Of a stretch of 49,999 bases of DNA, positions 48,870-49,999 are shown in pieces. Source of the DNA: SXRF01 sp039808985. Lineage in GTDB: Bacteria; Pseudomonadota; Alphaproteobacteria; Rickettsiales; SXRF01. Where the stretch lies: the NCBI GenBank assembly GCA_039808985.1, contig JBDHUC010000014.1, forward strand, positions 1 through 49,999, read 5' to 3'. The notes beneath the pieces were generated by a model that saw nothing but the letters and a program-made list of their open reading frames with translations, had not been told where the DNA came from and did no database searches. Numbering within the stretch: the stretch's first letter is position 1; every line of letters starts with the position of its first letter. The position numbers were made by a program, and so were the translations under genes.

Positions 48870-49210
48870 AGAAGGGTGGGAGCCTGCTAACTATGCCCTG
48901 GAATTGGAGGAAGGGAACGATGCTTCTCTGCATCACGAAATTTCGTGCCAGCAGGCGCGGATTTTTCTTCTATTGGTGGCTTTGGCTTCACAACATCAAC
49001 CCTCTCTCGATTCAAGCGTAGCTAATCAAGATTAGAGGAGGTTGTGTTTTGTCGGAATGAACAGAAGTAGGAGGAGGAGTAAAAACGCCAGCAGGTGACA
49101 CCAGATAACCCTTGTTATTCCTTCACGATCATTACCGCCTTGTGTTGAATGAAGAACATCAACACCTATCCCAAAAACTCTCCAACCCAAGATGAGAACA
49201 CTTACTTGTA
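48870..49210 (-). ncRNA. Candidate structured small RNA with UCCUCCUCC motif
   Basis: The start is placed from the promoter at 49217-49245; the 3' end is uncertain because no T-tract terminator is visible on this strand. The transcript would contain the hairpin GTGTTGA...TCAACAC near its 5' part, the C-rich anti-Shine-Dalgarno-like stretch CTCCTCCTCCTAC (complement of 49068-49080), a second CCTCCTC (near 49035) and a distal stem-loop set at 48882-48956. I found no tmRNA, 4.5S or RNase P RNA consensus. CCUCC-loop small RNAs are known in alphaproteobacteria; assignment to such a family is inference. Confidence 0.4.
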
Positions 49211-49216
49211 CTAGTA

Positions 49217-49245
49217 AAAGTAGTGCCCCCCGCCGTAATTGTCAA
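49217..49245 (-). promoter_or_regulatory. Strong sigma70-like promoter, minus strand
   Basis: Read on the minus strand: TTGACA (49240-49245), 17-bp spacer, TACTTT (49217-49222). Predicted start near 49210. A perfect GGGCAATCGCCC palindrome lies immediately upstream of the -35 box (49246-49257) and could be an operator or the end of upstream transcription. No protein-coding gene follows within 400 bp on this strand. Confidence 0.65.
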
Positions 49246-49511
49246 GGGCGATTGCCCTATTTATCAAGCCCCGCCTCTAGCGGCGAGGGACGGTGGAAAA
49301 TACTCTCTACCAACGGCACTGCGCAACCGTAGGATTATTCCGCTGCCGTATCCTTAAGCGCCGCTTCGCCTACCGTTCTAAATCCTGACTCAGCTCTGGC
49401 GGTTCTATCTGTGGCGGCGTTATATCCTGCGTGGCTTGCGCCTAACTCACTGGTTCAACAGGCGGTTCGTTCTGCTGAGCGCAATTCCTATTTAAATTTT
49501 AAGGAATTACG

Positions 49512-49835
49512 CTACCAAATATTGGGGTCATGAGGTTTCTTGCGTGGCTTTTCAGGCTGCGGCTCATGAGTCTGTGATGGTGCTGGAGGTGTTTCGTCTT
49601 GGTCATCTGCGGCCATAAGTTCAACTAGCTTTTTTCCGGTGGTACTGTTTACTGATATCAGGAACTGGTCATCGCAATGGCGGCAGATATTATATTTGCT
49701 GAACATACGCCAGATGGTATATGGCAGGCCAAAAGGGAAGAGCAGCCAGCAAAAAAACTCAGTCTTTGCGCTGCCGCGCTTTTGCTTCTTTGGTTTGCCT
49801 ATATAATGGCATTTTGTGCATATGTAATCGACCAT
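49512..49835 (-). CDS. Small zinc-ribbon protein with a hydrophobic segment, function unknown
   Basis: 107 residues from the ATG at 49835 (MVDYICTKCHYIG); a GTG at 49847 adds four residues. Cys pairs CTKC near 6-9 and CRHC near 51-54 form a likely zinc ribbon, split by a hydrophobic stretch (FFCWLLFPFGLPYTIW near 27-42) that could be one membrane segment or hairpin. The C-terminal ~35 residues are Pro-, Gln-, Lys- and Asp-rich (PPAPSQTHEPQPEKPRKKPH) and disordered. I do not recognise a named family. The left end of the IS1595 element lies 45 bp upstream of its start and may have altered its promoter. Confidence 0.7.
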   Translation of the reverse strand: MVDYICTKCHYIGKPKKQKRGSAKTEFFCWLLFPFGLPYTIWRMFSKYNICRHCDDQFLISVNSTTGKKLVELMAADDQDETPPAPSQTHEPQPEKPRKKPHDPNIW

Positions 49836-49879
49836 AATTTTGGCCACATAATTTTTTGGCGATTGACTGAATTAAATTT

Positions 49880-49999
49880 GGGGCTGTCCCAGATAACTAG
49901 TTAATGTTATCTATGGATGGTATGAGAAAGAGCAGAATAAGTAAAGAGAAACAACAACGATTAATGGAGCATTTTGTAGCAGGAACAACTGCCAGATGT
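49880..49999 (+). mobile_element. Left end of an IS1595-family insertion sequence (cut by the window edge)
   Basis: GGGGCTGTCCCAGATAAC at 49880-49897 has the look of an IS1595-family terminal inverted repeat, and a transposase start follows 24 bp later. The other end and target-site duplication are outside the window. Confidence 0.8.
49922..49999 (+). CDS. IS1595-family transposase, N-terminal fragment (partial)
   Basis: 26 codons are visible, beginning MRKSRISKEKQQRLMEHF and continuing VAGTTARC, which matches the conserved start of IS1595-family (DDE/ISXO2-like) transposases, an N-terminal helix-turn-helix region followed by a zinc-binding motif and catalytic domain not seen here. In-frame ATGs at 49904 and 49913 exist, but the family usually starts at MRKSR. 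The gene continues beyond the window, so intactness is unknown. Confidence 0.85.
   Translation, partial: MRKSRISKEKQQRLMEHFVAGTTARC

Larger units (their letters stand above)
48804..49511. other. 708-bp intergenic region: structured, with no convincing gene
   Basis: No open frame here looks like a real gene; the longest plus-strand one (69 codons from 48826) has no homology I recognise. Structured elements are GCCTGCT (48882-48888) pairing with AGCAGGC (48950-48956), GATGC/GCATC (48919-48934), the perfect palindrome CACGAAATTTCGTG (48934-48947), GTGTTGA/TCAACAC (49142-49165), GGTGACACC (49094-49102), GGGCGATTGCCC (49246-49257) and a CCCCGCC/GGCGAGG hairpin near 49267-49287. A strong minus-strand promoter lies at 49217-49245. 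The part at 49375-49495 has short Pro/Glu-rich minus-strand frames broken by stops. Confidence 0.6.

Noticed and set aside
48826..49035. Plus-strand frame of 69 codons in the 48.8-49.0 kb region
   Set aside because: It runs through palindromes and stem-loops, lacks a Shine-Dalgarno and gives an unremarkable peptide; best explained as structured non-coding DNA.
48804..49511. tmRNA, 4.5S RNA, RNase P RNA or 6S RNA
   Set aside because: None of the sequence hallmarks I know is visible on either strand: no tag-peptide frame, no GGAAGGAAGCAGCC-type SRP loop, no GAGGAAAGTCC of RNase P.

Overview
The window reads as a chromosomal segment of an alphaproteobacterium of moderate GC content. The evidence is the compact cob/leu/trmD-rplS gene content, CobG- and CobN-type cobalamin genes, and a virB8-virB9-virB10-virB11-virD4 block. 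The closest layout I know for that block is the Rickettsiales vir homolog (rvh) secretion locus. A near-complete B12 pathway beside an rvh-like block is not what I expect of a reduced obligate intracellular Rickettsiales member. A metabolically richer relative of that order, or another alphaproteobacterium with this secretion system, fits better. This placement is inference, not a marker-gene result.

Layout: (1) 1-7.9 kb holds a partial gene end, tRNA-Ile(GAT), a GGDEF protein, ubiD, a divergent monomeric-type isocitrate dehydrogenase relative, phaA-phaB and a UPF0114 membrane protein. (2) 8.1-10.7 kb is an MgtA-type P-type ATPase. (3) 10.9-16.8 kb is the minus-strand T4SS block. (4) 16.9-40.4 kb is a very large cobalamin region: cobU, cobO, cobQ, cbiB, cobD, cobC, cobS, cobT, a DUF1636 gene, cobW, cobN, a P-loop kinase, cobG, cobH, cobI, cobJ, cobK, a parDE pair, cobL, cobE, cobM, cbiD, cobB and cobA, then cbtBA under a cobalamin riboswitch. 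(5) 40.5-46.6 kb holds copC and the minus-strand run rplS/trmD, leuC, leuD, CDF, YciI, leuB. (6) 46.6-50 kb holds a membrane/spermidine-synthase fusion, a structured intergenic region with a strong minus-strand promoter, a zinc-ribbon membrane protein and the left end of an IS1595-family element cut by the window edge.

Metabolic reading: the B12 genes lead from uroporphyrinogen III (CobA) through the oxygen-dependent ring contraction (CobG), with CbiD and CobE present and no CobF. Late cobalt insertion (CobN), adenosylation (CobO), amidation (CobB, CobQ) and nucleotide-loop assembly follow. The CobS/CobT chelatase partners of CobN, a flavin reductase and BluB are not in this window. Plus-strand runs are interrupted by minus-strand genes (cbiB, cobS, cobK, cbiD) that mostly overlap their neighbours' 3' ends, which suggests mutual antisense or 'noncontiguous operon' arrangements.

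The most unusual layer is repeat-based. Several loci carry short tandem arrays of 7- or 8-bp units, mostly arranged as inverted arms: phaA-phaB, cbiD-cobB, leuC-rplS, inside cobB, and flanking a four-helix-bundle (23S rRNA IVP-type) gene inserted between leuC and leuD. In addition, cobK and cobL each carry an in-frame ~80-90 bp double-hairpin insertion resembling the palindromic elements known from Rickettsia. Together they suggest small mobile or self-propagating elements that tolerate, and sometimes become, coding sequence.
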